From NCBI GenBank assembly GCA_029557895.1, contig JAKQHT010000020.1:186001-250000 (forward strand): 64,000 nt of DNA, in the 5' to 3' direction. How positions within the stretch are numbered: the first letter of the stretch is position 1; each line of letters begins with the position of its first letter. The DNA is from Bacteroidota bacterium (GTDB lineage Bacteria; Bacteroidota; Bacteroidia; Flavobacteriales; Flavobacteriaceae). This document shows positions 57,217 to 64,000 of this stretch, piece after piece. Both the position numbers and the translations under genes were made by a program. The notes below the pieces were generated by a model. The model saw only the letters and a program-made list of their open reading frames with translations. It had not been told where the DNA came from and did not search any database.

Positions 57217-57250
57217 CGTCACTAAAATTTAACTTACTTACATAAAAAGT

Positions 57251-58927
57251 ATGGATATGAAAAACGTCTTTAACTTAAGGATACTAATAGCCCTAATGTT
57301 ATCTTTAACAATGGTAGGATGCAAAAGATCATCATCTGCCAACCAATCCAGAGCTACCGGATGGGAAATCAACGACAAAAAGGGAGGTTTCCAGTACAAC
57401 ACAAAATACAAAGGACAGGAAGCTGCCCCAGGTCTTGTGTTTATTGAGGGCGGCACCTTCACGATGGGAAAAGTGCAGGATGACCCTATGCACGATTGGA
57501 ATAACAGCCCAAACCAACAACACGTTCAGTCATTTTATATGGATGAGACCGAGGTAACCAACAAGATGTACCTCGAATATTTGGATTGGGTAAAAAAGAC
57601 CTATCCGCCAGATGATCCGAACTATCGATTGATCTATGAAGGCGCTCTACCCGACACATTGGTCTGGAGAAACCGCTTGGGCTACAGTGAAATGATGACA
57701 GAAAACTACCTGCGCCACCCAGGTTATGGTGAATATCCTGTGGTAGGCGTCACATGGATACAAGCCGTAGAGTTTGCCAACTGGAGAACGGATCGTGTCA
57801 ACGAAAAAAGTCTGGAGGATGCCGGGTACATCAAAAGAGGTGCACGTATAAGTGAAGATATCACTGCCGATTCAAATTTTAATACTGACACCTACATTAA
57901 CGCCCCTTCTGAAACCTATGGAGGAAACAGCGACATATTGGAAGGCGGCAGAAGAAGACCACAGACCAATGCCGCTGGCGAGCCTGTAAATGTCTATGCA
58001 ACACGAGAAACCGGTATAATTTCTCCAAAATACAGACTACCTTCAGAAGTAGAATGGGAATATGCAGCCCTTGGCCTTAACGAATTGAGGAATTACAACA
58101 CCATCAGGGGACGCAAAAAGTACCCTTGGAGCGGACAGTACACCCGATCCGGAAAAAGAAAATCAAGAGGCGATCAAATGGCCAACTTCAAGCAAGGCAA
58201 AGGCGATTACGGCGGGATTGCCGGATGGTCTGACGATGGCGCAGATATTACCAACGCCGTGAAGTCGTATGAACCAAACGATTACGGACTTTATGATATG
58301 GCAGGAAATGTTGCAGAATGGGTAGCCGATGTGTATAGGCCCATTGTAGATGACGAATTCAATGATTTCAACTACTACCGAGGTAACGTTTATACTAAAA
58401 ATGCAATCAATGAAGACGGAACTGTAAAAATCGTTTCTTCTGCAGAAATCGTTTATGACACCTTGAGCAACGGTAAAATTGTGGCAAGAAACCTGCCAGG
58501 CGAAATCCTACAGGTACCAATTGATGCTGACGACGCTTATTTAAGAACCAACTTCAGCCAAAGTGACAACCGAAATTTCAGGGATGGAGACAAAAGATCA
58601 TCAAGACAATATGGCAACAACTTTGATGAAAACGAAACTGGAGGTTCAGAAACCAGCAAGATGTACAATTCGCCACAAAGCAGAGTATATTCAGATTCTT
58701 CGGGTGTCCTAATCAAAGAATATGACAAATCCAACGACAGAACATCATTGATCAATGACAACGTTAGGGTTTACAAAGGAGGTTCTTGGAAAGACCGCGA
58801 GTATTGGATAGACCCAGCTCAACGCCGCTATTTCCCTCAAGACATGGCAACCGATTACATTGGTTTTAGATGCGCTATGTCGAGGGTAGGCTCTAAATCC
58901 CAGACAAAAAACAAATCAAGAAAATAA
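57251..58927 (+). CDS. gldJ: Gliding motility lipoprotein GldJ
   Basis: A 558-residue lipoprotein (lipobox MVGC, Cys24) with a formylglycine-generating-enzyme/SUMF-like fold from about residue 55: FIEGGTFTMG, MDETEVTNKMYLEYLDW, YPVVGVTWIQAVEFANWR, YRLPSEVEWEYAA, MAGNVAEWVADVYRP and the C-terminal VYKGGSWKDR...YIGFRCA. GldJ is essential for gliding and stability of the T9SS motor in Flavobacterium; its SUMF fold has lost catalysis. The start is ATG 57251 (ATG 57257 also possible). A terminator follows. Confidence 0.95.
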   Translation: MDMKNVFNLRILIALMLSLTMVGCKRSSSANQSRATGWEINDKKGGFQYNTKYKGQEAAPGLVFIEGGTFTMGKVQDDPMHDWNNSPNQQHVQSFYMDETEVTNKMYLEYLDWVKKTYPPDDPNYRLIYEGALPDTLVWRNRLGYSEMMTENYLRHPGYGEYPVVGVTWIQAVEFANWRTDRVNEKSLEDAGYIKRGARISEDITADSNFNTDTYINAPSETYGGNSDILEGGRRRPQTNAAGEPVNVYATRETGIISPKYRLPSEVEWEYAALGLNELRNYNTIRGRKKYPWSGQYTRSGKRKSRGDQMANFKQGKGDYGGIAGWSDDGADITNAVKSYEPNDYGLYDMAGNVAEWVADVYRPIVDDEFNDFNYYRGNVYTKNAINEDGTVKIVSSAEIVYDTLSNGKIVARNLPGEILQVPIDADDAYLRTNFSQSDNRNFRDGDKRSSRQYGNNFDENETGGSETSKMYNSPQSRVYSDSSGVLIKEYDKSNDRTSLINDNVRVYKGGSWKDREYWIDPAQRRYFPQDMATDYIGFRCAMSRVGSKSQTKNKSRK

Positions 58928-58952
58928 TTTCACATTCTTTTAAATAATATTT

Positions 58953-58982
58953 AAGCCCCGACAGTTTCGTTGGGGCTTTTTT
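58953..58982 (+). terminator. Rho-independent terminator of gldJ
   Basis: Stem AGCCCCGAC (58954 onward) and GTTGGGGCT, nine pairs with one G-T wobble and an AGTTTC loop, followed by six T. It lies just ahead of murF. Confidence 0.9.
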
Positions 58983-58984
58983 GT

Positions 58985-58992
58985 TACATTTA
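58985..58992 (+). promoter_or_regulatory. Candidate -7 box of murF, four bases before its ATG
   Basis: TACATTTA (one mismatch to TAnnTTTG) is followed by GTCC and the murF ATG at 58997. The -33 region would overlap the gldJ terminator and is not clear. Confidence is low, but murF needs a start after the terminator. Confidence 0.35.
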
Positions 58993-58996
58993 GTCC

Positions 58997-60286
58997 ATGG
59001 AAATAAAGGAAATCTATACCCGCTTCTTGCAATGCACCTCGGCTTGTACAGACACACGGAAATTTTTTACCCAAGACTGCATGTTCTTTGCGTTAAAAGG
59101 AGAGAACTTTGACGGAAATTACTTTGTCGAGCAAGCACTTGAACTCGGAGCGAGATATTGTGTTGTTGATAATCCTGACCATCAGGGCAAGGATTGTATT
59201 TTGGTGGATGATGTCCTGTCCACATTGCAACAATTGGCCACGCATCACAGAAACCAACTGAACTTTCCCATCATTGCGCTAACGGGCAGCAATGGTAAGA
59301 CAACGACAAAAGAACTGATCAATGCAGTCCTGTCCAAAAAATTCAGGACAATCGCAACGATAGAAAACCTCAATAACCATATCGGGGTACCTTTGACCAT
59401 TTTGGCAATGAACAAAAAAACGGAAATAGGCATCGTTGAAATGGGTGCCAACCATCCGAAAGAAATCGAGTTTCTGTGCAAAATTGCCCAACCAGACTAT
59501 GGGCTGATTACCAATTTCGGGAGAGCGCACCTTGAGGGTTTTGGCAGTATAGAAGGTGTTATCAGGGCAAAATCCGAACTTTATGATTACTTAAAAGCAC
59601 ATCAAAAAACCATATTTGTCAATGAAAACGACAAAATTCAAGTACAACAAGCTGCAGCTTATGACCGTGTACTATATTTTGGCCAAATGGATCCTGACGG
59701 TCCGGAGTTGGAACTGATTAGTTCACAACCCTATGTTACATTGCACTACAATACCCATACAATAAATTGCAAGCTTACCGGAGAATACAATTTTACCAAC
59801 ATTACGGCAGCAATACGTATCGGATCATATTTTGGGGTAACTCCTGATGCCATCGCTTCCGCAATAGAAAACTACACCCCAACAAACAAAAGATCGCAGA
59901 TTATTGAGAAATCCACAAACACAATCATCTTGGATACCTACAATGCCAACCCTACAAGTATGATGGCTGCTATTGAAAATTTAAAACAATTGGAAAAACA
60001 AGATAAAACCTTGATATTGGGCGATATGTTTGAACTTGGCAATGCGTCCGGTTCAGAACACCAAAACATTGTCGATTACCTCGAAAACAATAAGATCGGC
60101 AAGGTGTATCTTGTAGGTGAAAACTTCTTCAACACCATCACCAACCCGGACAATGTGGATATCAGAAAATTTGAAACGTTTGACACCTTGAAATCCGAAC
60201 TGACCGAAAGCCCAATAAAAGACAGTACGGTACTTATTAAAGGATCGAGGGGAATGGTCCTGGAAAGAGTTCTGGAATTTCTATAA
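58997..60286 (+). CDS. murF: UDP-N-acetylmuramoyl-tripeptide--D-alanyl-D-alanine ligase
   Basis: A 429-residue Mur ligase with ATP loop LTGSNGKTTTKELI (about 95-108), the carbamylated-lysine region NHIGVPLTI, DTYNANPTSM in the C-terminal domain, and LILGDMFELG. It adds D-Ala-D-Ala to the UDP-MurNAc-tripeptide in the cytoplasm, the last soluble step of wall precursor synthesis. The start ATG 58997 gives the normal N-terminus. It follows gldJ, as in other flavobacteria, but a terminator separates them. Confidence 0.94.
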   Translation: MEIKEIYTRFLQCTSACTDTRKFFTQDCMFFALKGENFDGNYFVEQALELGARYCVVDNPDHQGKDCILVDDVLSTLQQLATHHRNQLNFPIIALTGSNGKTTTKELINAVLSKKFRTIATIENLNNHIGVPLTILAMNKKTEIGIVEMGANHPKEIEFLCKIAQPDYGLITNFGRAHLEGFGSIEGVIRAKSELYDYLKAHQKTIFVNENDKIQVQQAAAYDRVLYFGQMDPDGPELELISSQPYVTLHYNTHTINCKLTGEYNFTNITAAIRIGSYFGVTPDAIASAIENYTPTNKRSQIIEKSTNTIILDTYNANPTSMMAAIENLKQLEKQDKTLILGDMFELGNASGSEHQNIVDYLENNKIGKVYLVGENFFNTITNPDNVDIRKFETFDTLKSELTESPIKDSTVLIKGSRGMVLERVLEFL

Positions 60287-60315
60287 AAAAAAATCCATTA
60301 TAAAAATGGATTTTG
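60286..60315 (-). terminator. Terminator after tRNA-Val(GAC)
   Basis: On the minus strand the stem AAATCCAT/ATGGATTT with a short A/T loop ends in a run of eight or more T. It lies between the tRNA end (60319) and the convergent murF stop and may serve both. Confidence 0.8.
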
Positions 60316-60318
60316 TCG

Positions 60319-60393
60319 TGGGTCATACTGGATTCGAACCAGTGACTTCCACCCTGTCAAGGTGACACTCTGAACCAACTGAGTTAATGACCC
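60319..60393 (-). tRNA. tRNA-Val (anticodon GAC)
   Basis: A 75-base cloverleaf on the minus strand: acceptor GGGTCAT pairs with ATGACCC, D arm AACTC...GAGT, anticodon stem TCACC/GGTGG (one T-G wobble) around loop TTGACAG with anticodon GAC, T arm ACTGG-TTCGAAT-CCAGT, and discriminator A. CCA is not encoded. It reads GUC and GUU codons. On the plus strand the loop reads GTC, easily mistaken for Asp. It lies 39 bases downstream of a second valine tRNA. Confidence 0.92.
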
Positions 60394-60399
60394 TTTATG

Positions 60400-60430
60400 A
60401 AAAAAAAAGTCCATACTCTGTATGAACTTT
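60400..60430 (-). terminator. Terminator after tRNA-Val(TAC)
   Basis: On the minus strand the stem AAGTTCATAC/GTATGGACTT (10 pairs including one T-G wobble) with an AGA loop is followed by nine T (60408-60400). It sits in the 39-base gap between the two tRNA genes, which is unusual within a tandem tRNA pair. Confidence 0.75.
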
Positions 60431-60432
60431 TG

Positions 60433-60507
60433 TGGGCGATGAGGGGTTCGAACCCCCGACCCCCTCGGTGTAAACGAGGTGCTCTGAACCAGCTGAGCTA
60501 ATCGCCC
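60433..60507 (-). tRNA. tRNA-Val (anticodon TAC)
   Basis: A 75-base cloverleaf on the minus strand: acceptor GGGCGAT/ATCGCCC, D arm AGCTC...GAGC, anticodon stem CCTCG/CGAGG around loop TTTACAC with anticodon TAC, T arm GGGGG-TTCGAAC-CCCTC (one mismatch) and discriminator A. It reads GUA and GUG. No encoded CCA. First of two valine tRNA genes. Confidence 0.94.
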
Positions 60508-60569
60508 TACATTATCGGACTGCAAATATAAATTAGTTTTTGGTACTGCAAAAGCTTTTTTTCAAAAAT

Positions 60570-61787
60570 TCAAATTATTTCGGCTACTACAAAGGTACTC
60601 CCACCAACATAAATTGTATCTGTGGTAGATGCAGCTTTTTTTGCAGCTTTATATGCTTCAGTAACACCACTGTAAGATTTTCCCTCAAAGCCATTTGCAA
60701 TGAATAAAGCCTCAAGCATTCGCGCGTCCAAACCTCGAGGAATATCCGGTTTGCAAAAATAATACGTAGCATCTTTTGGCAATAAGGGCAGAACAGGATC
60801 CAGATCTTTGTCGTTGACAACTCCAAAAACCACATGAAGCGCACCTCTTCGCTCTCTTTGCAATTGACCCATGGCATACATAAGCCCTTCCCTGTTGTGT
60901 GCTGTATCACAAATTACCTTGGGACGCTTTTGGATAATTTGCCATCTACCCTGCAACCCTGTATTTTCAACGACCTTTAAAAGTCCAGATACAATTGCTG
61001 CGTCTTTTATATGGAAACCCATGCTCTTGATAACACATATCGTTTGTATAACCGTTACAATGTTCTTTTTCTGATAATCGCCTTTTAAATCGCTTTCTAG
61101 GATCTTTATATCTTCTTGGTCGGCAAAATAAATTTTAGATTGCAGCCTATTTGCAACGAGTTTAAATACATCTTCGGTTTGGGGTTGGGTTTCCCCTATA
61201 ACCACAGGGGTTTTTATTTTTATGATCCCTGCTTTTTCATAGGCGATTTCGGCAAGTGAATGTCCCAGAAACTGGGTGTGATCCATACCGATATTGGTAA
61301 TGACGCTCACCAACGGGTTTATGATATTTGTTGAATCCAATCTGCCGCCAAGGCCTACTTCAATAATGGCGACATCTACTGCTTCCTTGGCAAAATAATC
61401 GAATGCCAATCCAACTGTCATCTCAAAAAAAGACAGTTTGTAGGTTTCAAAAAACAGCCTGTGGCCTTTTATGAAATCCATAACAGCCTTTTTCGAGATG
61501 TTTTTCCCGTTGATTTTGATGCGTTCCCTAAAGTCCTTTAAATGCGGTGATGTATATAAGCCAACTTTATAACCGGCTTCTTGCAGGATGGATGCCAGCA
61601 TGTGGCTCGTAGAACCTTTTCCGTTGGTTCCCGCAACATGGATGGCCTTAAACTTTTCTTCCGGATGACCTAGATGTCCCGAAAGCAGAATGGTGTTTTC
61701 AAGATTGGCCTTGTATGCGGTCTTGCCCTGGTTTTGGTACATTGGCAACTGTCGGAACATCCAGTTTACGGTTTCTTGATAGCTCAT
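60570..61787 (-). CDS. folC: Bifunctional folylpolyglutamate synthase / dihydrofolate synthase
   Basis: A 405-residue Mur-ligase relative. The ATP loop is HVAGTNGKGSTSHML (about 51-65); EVGLGGRLDSTNII, GMDHTQFLG and DTAHNREGL are the other family segments. It adds glutamate to dihydropteroate and to folates. The ATG at 61787 directly follows the tonB stop (TAAATG), so it is translated from the exbB-exbD-tonB message. Confidence 0.93.
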   Translation of the reverse strand: MSYQETVNWMFRQLPMYQNQGKTAYKANLENTILLSGHLGHPEEKFKAIHVAGTNGKGSTSHMLASILQEAGYKVGLYTSPHLKDFRERIKINGKNISKKAVMDFIKGHRLFFETYKLSFFEMTVGLAFDYFAKEAVDVAIIEVGLGGRLDSTNIINPLVSVITNIGMDHTQFLGHSLAEIAYEKAGIIKIKTPVVIGETQPQTEDVFKLVANRLQSKIYFADQEDIKILESDLKGDYQKKNIVTVIQTICVIKSMGFHIKDAAIVSGLLKVVENTGLQGRWQIIQKRPKVICDTAHNREGLMYAMGQLQRERRGALHVVFGVVNDKDLDPVLPLLPKDATYYFCKPDIPRGLDARMLEALFIANGFEGKSYSGVTEAYKAAKKAASTTDTIYVGGSTFVVAEII

Positions 61788-62675
61788 TTATCGCCTAACG
61801 CTAAAATCAATCTTTATAAAACCTATTTGGTTGGTCGGTGCTTTGGGATCTGCCGGCCATTTGAAAGTCAAAGCTGTTTTTTCTGCTGCATCAAAAAGAC
61901 AACTGCCACCTGTGGTTCCTTTTTTGCCGGGAATCGCCTTTACCACGCGTCCATCGCGGTTTACATGGATTTCAACCACAACTCGTCCTTCTTCATCGCA
62001 TTCGGGCTTTACTTTATCATGGGTGGGTTTACCCCGCCCTTTCAGTCCATACCCGGTACCATTACCGCCACTGCCCATTCCGGGATCTCCAAAATAACTT
62101 GGCCCATATGGATCGCCATCCAATTGGCCTTTATCTCCCGGCGACGAATCGTCACCTTCTCCCCCGGCTTCCTTGCCATTGGATTTCTTGACGCCACCAA
62201 TTAGTTCATCGAGTTTGGCTTTTTTTTCAGCTTCCTCCTGTCGTTTCTTGGCTTCGGCGGCTTCTTTTGCCTTTTGGATGCGATCGGCTTCGGCTTTTGC
62301 CCTTGCTTCAGCCTGTGCTTTGGCTTCAGCAGCTTCTTTTTGTTTTTTGATGGCTATGGCTTCATCATTATCCTCGGTCAATACTTTTTCAGCGGAGTTT
62401 TTCGATTTGTCCGGTTCGGATTTGGTTTCCTCAACTTTACTTTCTTTAGCTTGGGGTTTGTCAACTGGTTCTCGAGGTTCGGTCCTTACGGGTTCCAATG
62501 GCTGGATGTTGCCACTGCCAAGTTCTGAATTTCCAAAGTTGACCGCAACACCATACTCTATGGGCGGATCCAAATAGGTATGCCCAACTACAAACAGCAA
62601 AAGAACCAAAATCGTCACTATCAACGTGGTGATTTTAGCTGAATTGCGTTCGTGTTTGGTTTCAAAATATTTCAT
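61788..62675 (-). CDS. tonB: TonB-family energy transducer
   Basis: A 295-residue inner-membrane protein with an N-terminal membrane segment (about 15-32), a Pro/Glu/Lys periplasmic spacer, a long Ala/Lys/Glu coiled-coil (about 105-155), a Gly/Ser/Asp-rich linker and a C-terminal TonB domain (about 220-295; GRVVVEIHVNRDGRVVKAIPG). It carries proton-motive energy from ExbBD to outer-membrane receptors. Its ATG overlaps the exbD stop by one base (TGATG). Confidence 0.88.
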   Translation of the reverse strand: MKYFETKHERNSAKITTLIVTILVLLLFVVGHTYLDPPIEYGVAVNFGNSELGSGNIQPLEPVRTEPREPVDKPQAKESKVEETKSEPDKSKNSAEKVLTEDNDEAIAIKKQKEAAEAKAQAEARAKAEADRIQKAKEAAEAKKRQEEAEKKAKLDELIGGVKKSNGKEAGGEGDDSSPGDKGQLDGDPYGPSYFGDPGMGSGGNGTGYGLKGRGKPTHDKVKPECDEEGRVVVEIHVNRDGRVVKAIPGKKGTTGGSCLFDAAEKTALTFKWPADPKAPTNQIGFIKIDFSVRR

Positions 62676-63070
62676 CAGTTATTGGGCTGTACGGCTAAAA
62701 TAACTTTAAATTTATTTCTGTTGGCAATGTCCATGACCTTCACGACATTTTCGACGGCAACGGATTTCTCGGCACGTAAAACGATAGTCGGCTCGTCCTT
62801 CCCTCCCAAAAGATCTTTCAATTCGTATTCCAAAACACTCTCCCCAACAAGTTTTTGGTCAATATAATAGTTCAGATCTTTGGTAATACTCACAGATACA
62901 GATTTTTTGTTTTCTGTTTTGCCGCTTGCTTTGGGCAAAAGGATGTCTATTGCATTGGTCGTTACCAAAGTTGATGCCAACATGAAAAATATCAACAGCA
63001 AAAACACAATGTCTGTCATGGAAGACATGTTGAACTCCGGTGTGACCTTGTTTCTTCCCCTGATTTTCAT
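62675..63070 (-). CDS. exbD: ExbD/TolR biopolymer transport protein
   Basis: A 131-residue protein with a short cytosolic N-terminus, one membrane segment containing the conserved Asp (MSSMTDIVFLLLIFFMLAST, Asp near residue 20) and a periplasmic domain. The family's Asp drives proton-coupled torque in ExbBD. Its ATG overlaps the exbB stop by one base (TAATG) and it precedes tonB. Confidence 0.92.
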   Translation of the reverse strand: MKIRGRNKVTPEFNMSSMTDIVFLLLIFFMLASTLVTTNAIDILLPKASGKTENKKSVSVSITKDLNYYIDQKLVGESVLEYELKDLLGGKDEPTIVLRAEKSVAVENVVKVMDIANRNKFKVILAVQPNN

Positions 63071-63768
63071 TAAATGGGTTCGTTAAGGTGATCCAAAAAT
63101 TCCAATGAATTTGCTTCCATCTGATAAATGACCTTGTCGGTCCTGACAACCAAATGGTTATATGCCATATATGCCACAATGCCAACGATAAGACCCCCAA
63201 CGGTTGTGGTCATGGCGGTATAAAGTCCGTCGGACAGCTGCTTGATGTCTATCTGGCCTCCGGAATTGGCAATTTCAAAAATGGACAGGATCATCCCGAT
63301 TACTGTTCCCAAAAACCCTATCATGGGGCCAACACCGGATATGGTCGCCAATACGCTCACATTTTTTTCAAGACTGTACACCTCCAGCCTGCCCGCATTT
63401 TCAAGTGCGGTACTAATATCTTCAAGAGGTTTGCCTATTCGGCTTATGCCTTTGCTGATAAGCCGCGAAACGGGCGTATTGGCTTGGGCGCAAAGTATCT
63501 GGGCCGAATCGATTTTACCATGTGTGACATGGTCTTTTATCTGGTTCATGAAATTGGAATCAATCTTTGATGCTGCCTTGACGGCAAAAAGCCTTTCAAA
63601 ATAGATGTACATGGCTACCACCAAAAGAACGAACAACAGTGCCATAATAAGCATACCCGCTGCACCACCACTGGCTATGAGCTCGAAGATGGACAATGAT
63701 TTTTCAACGGATTCGCCTCCTTCTTGTAGCAACTCACTGCCTTGTTGCAGACTATCTTGTAATATCAT
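63070..63768 (-). CDS. exbB: ExbB/TolQ proton channel protein
   Basis: A 232-residue MotA/TolQ/ExbB family protein with three membrane segments (about 32-55, 145-165, 185-205). The conserved ISGVGPMIGFLGTVIGMI and GLYTAMTTTVGGLIVGIVAYM segments line the channel. It powers TonB together with ExbD. Start ATG 63768, 51 bases after the nhaD-type stop on the same strand. Confidence 0.92.
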   Translation of the reverse strand: MILQDSLQQGSELLQEGGESVEKSLSIFELIASGGAAGMLIMALLFVLLVVAMYIYFERLFAVKAASKIDSNFMNQIKDHVTHGKIDSAQILCAQANTPVSRLISKGISRIGKPLEDISTALENAGRLEVYSLEKNVSVLATISGVGPMIGFLGTVIGMILSIFEIANSGGQIDIKQLSDGLYTAMTTTVGGLIVGIVAYMAYNHLVVRTDKVIYQMEANSLEFLDHLNEPI

Positions 63769-63819
63769 AAATGTTATTGGTTTATTGTATTAACGTGCAA
63801 AATTTATATTAAGTATATA

Positions 63820-64000
63820 TCAAAATATTGTTCTGGTAAACATAAAGGTGGCTGCTCCGGCAAGAAACCCGATCAACGCCAGCCAAGATATTTTCTTCAA
63901 GTACCAGAAGAAATCGATTTTTTCCATGCCCATAGCCACAACACCGGCCGCAGAGCCTATGATGAGCATACTGCCTCCCGTGCCCGCAGCGTAAGCAACA
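63820..64000 (-). CDS. nhaD: NhaD-type sodium/proton antiporter, C-terminal end (partial)
   Basis: The frame enters from the right edge and ends with TGA at 63820-63822, giving about 59 residues. They hold the conserved AAGTGGSMLIIGSAAGVVAMG segment, KIDFFWYLKKISWLALIGF and a last hydrophobic segment, matching the C-terminus of NhaD antiporters. The rest lies outside the window. It is upstream of exbB on the same strand. Confidence 0.85.
   Translation of the reverse strand, partial: VAYAAGTGGSMLIIGSAAGVVAMGMEKIDFFWYLKKISWLALIGFLAGAATFMFTRTIF

Larger units (their letters stand above)
56929..57250. other. Divergent regulatory region between porU and gldJ (322 bases)
   Basis: No gene fits here. 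It contains a porU promoter on the minus strand, a gldJ promoter on the plus strand, and a 10-bp perfect inverted repeat, each listed separately. The remaining bases (about 57040-57185) show no clear element. Confidence 0.5.

Noticed and set aside
60319-60393. tRNA-Asp reading of the first tRNA
   Set aside because: GTC is seen only on the plus strand; the cloverleaf is on the minus strand and its anticodon is GAC, valine.

Overview
This window is an ordinary, gene-dense stretch of a chromosome from the Bacteroidota, almost certainly family Flavobacteriaceae. The evidence is the type IX secretion and gliding genes (porV, porU, gldJ), a T9SS-exported M64 peptidase, a fused hypoxanthine phosphoribosyltransferase/adenylate kinase, an ObgE without the C-terminal extension, lipoproteins with SxxC or xxGC lipoboxes, lack of clear Shine-Dalgarno sites, and promoters of the Bacteroidota type (TTG or TTTG near -33, TAnnTTTG near -7). 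I recognise 54 protein genes, two of them cut by the window edges, and two tRNA genes. I see no insertion sequence, prophage, CRISPR array or defence island.

Layout. 1-5 kb: end of rlmB, a rhomboid protease, rarA, a von Willebrand A protein, a small membrane protein and two lipoproteins. 5-8 kb: a periplasmic-TPR LytS-type histidine kinase with its LytTR regulator. 8-16 kb: two unknown exported proteins, a yjjG-like phosphatase overlapping a polysaccharide deacetylase-like gene, radC, a PaiB-type FMN protein with two small genes, mpl and a TPR protein. 16-25 kb: a 2022-residue alpha-2-macroglobulin with a thioester motif, then a secreted protein paired with an M64 peptidase, and a DUF4136 lipoprotein. 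25-36 kb: obgE and hpt-adk divergent from purK and purE, an M3 peptidase, a UbiA-like membrane protein and gcvP. 36-42 kb: a KAS III enzyme, a family 2 glycosyltransferase and a DUF1275 protein; then pafA alkaline phosphatase overlapping a non-specific nuclease. 42-51 kb: mlaE-mlaF, a DUF389 protein, a mannose-1-phosphate guanylyltransferase, a SprT-like protein, an SDR, an M28 peptidase, and pdhA-pdhC. 51-64 kb: cdd, porV, porU, gldJ, murF, two valine tRNAs, and an exbB-exbD-tonB-folC operon behind an nhaD-type antiporter gene.

How the genes work together. Much of the window concerns the cell envelope: wall synthesis and recycling (murF, mpl), outer-membrane energy supply (exbB, exbD, tonB), lipid asymmetry (mlaEF), and export of T9SS cargo, with porU and porV processing cargo of which the M64 protein here is an example. 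The nuclease and PafA are organised as one transcript and look like a phosphate-scavenging pair. purK, purE and hpt-adk cover purine synthesis and salvage from one divergent promoter region.

I did not find a clearly new biological system. The most notable observations are four genes whose -7 box sits exactly four bases before the start codon (probable leaderless transcripts), a porV promoter inside the end of porU, a perfect 10-bp inverted repeat in front of porU, separate terminators after each of two adjacent valine tRNAs, and seven non-ATG starts. Starts, motifs and promoter boxes were read by eye; no database search was run.
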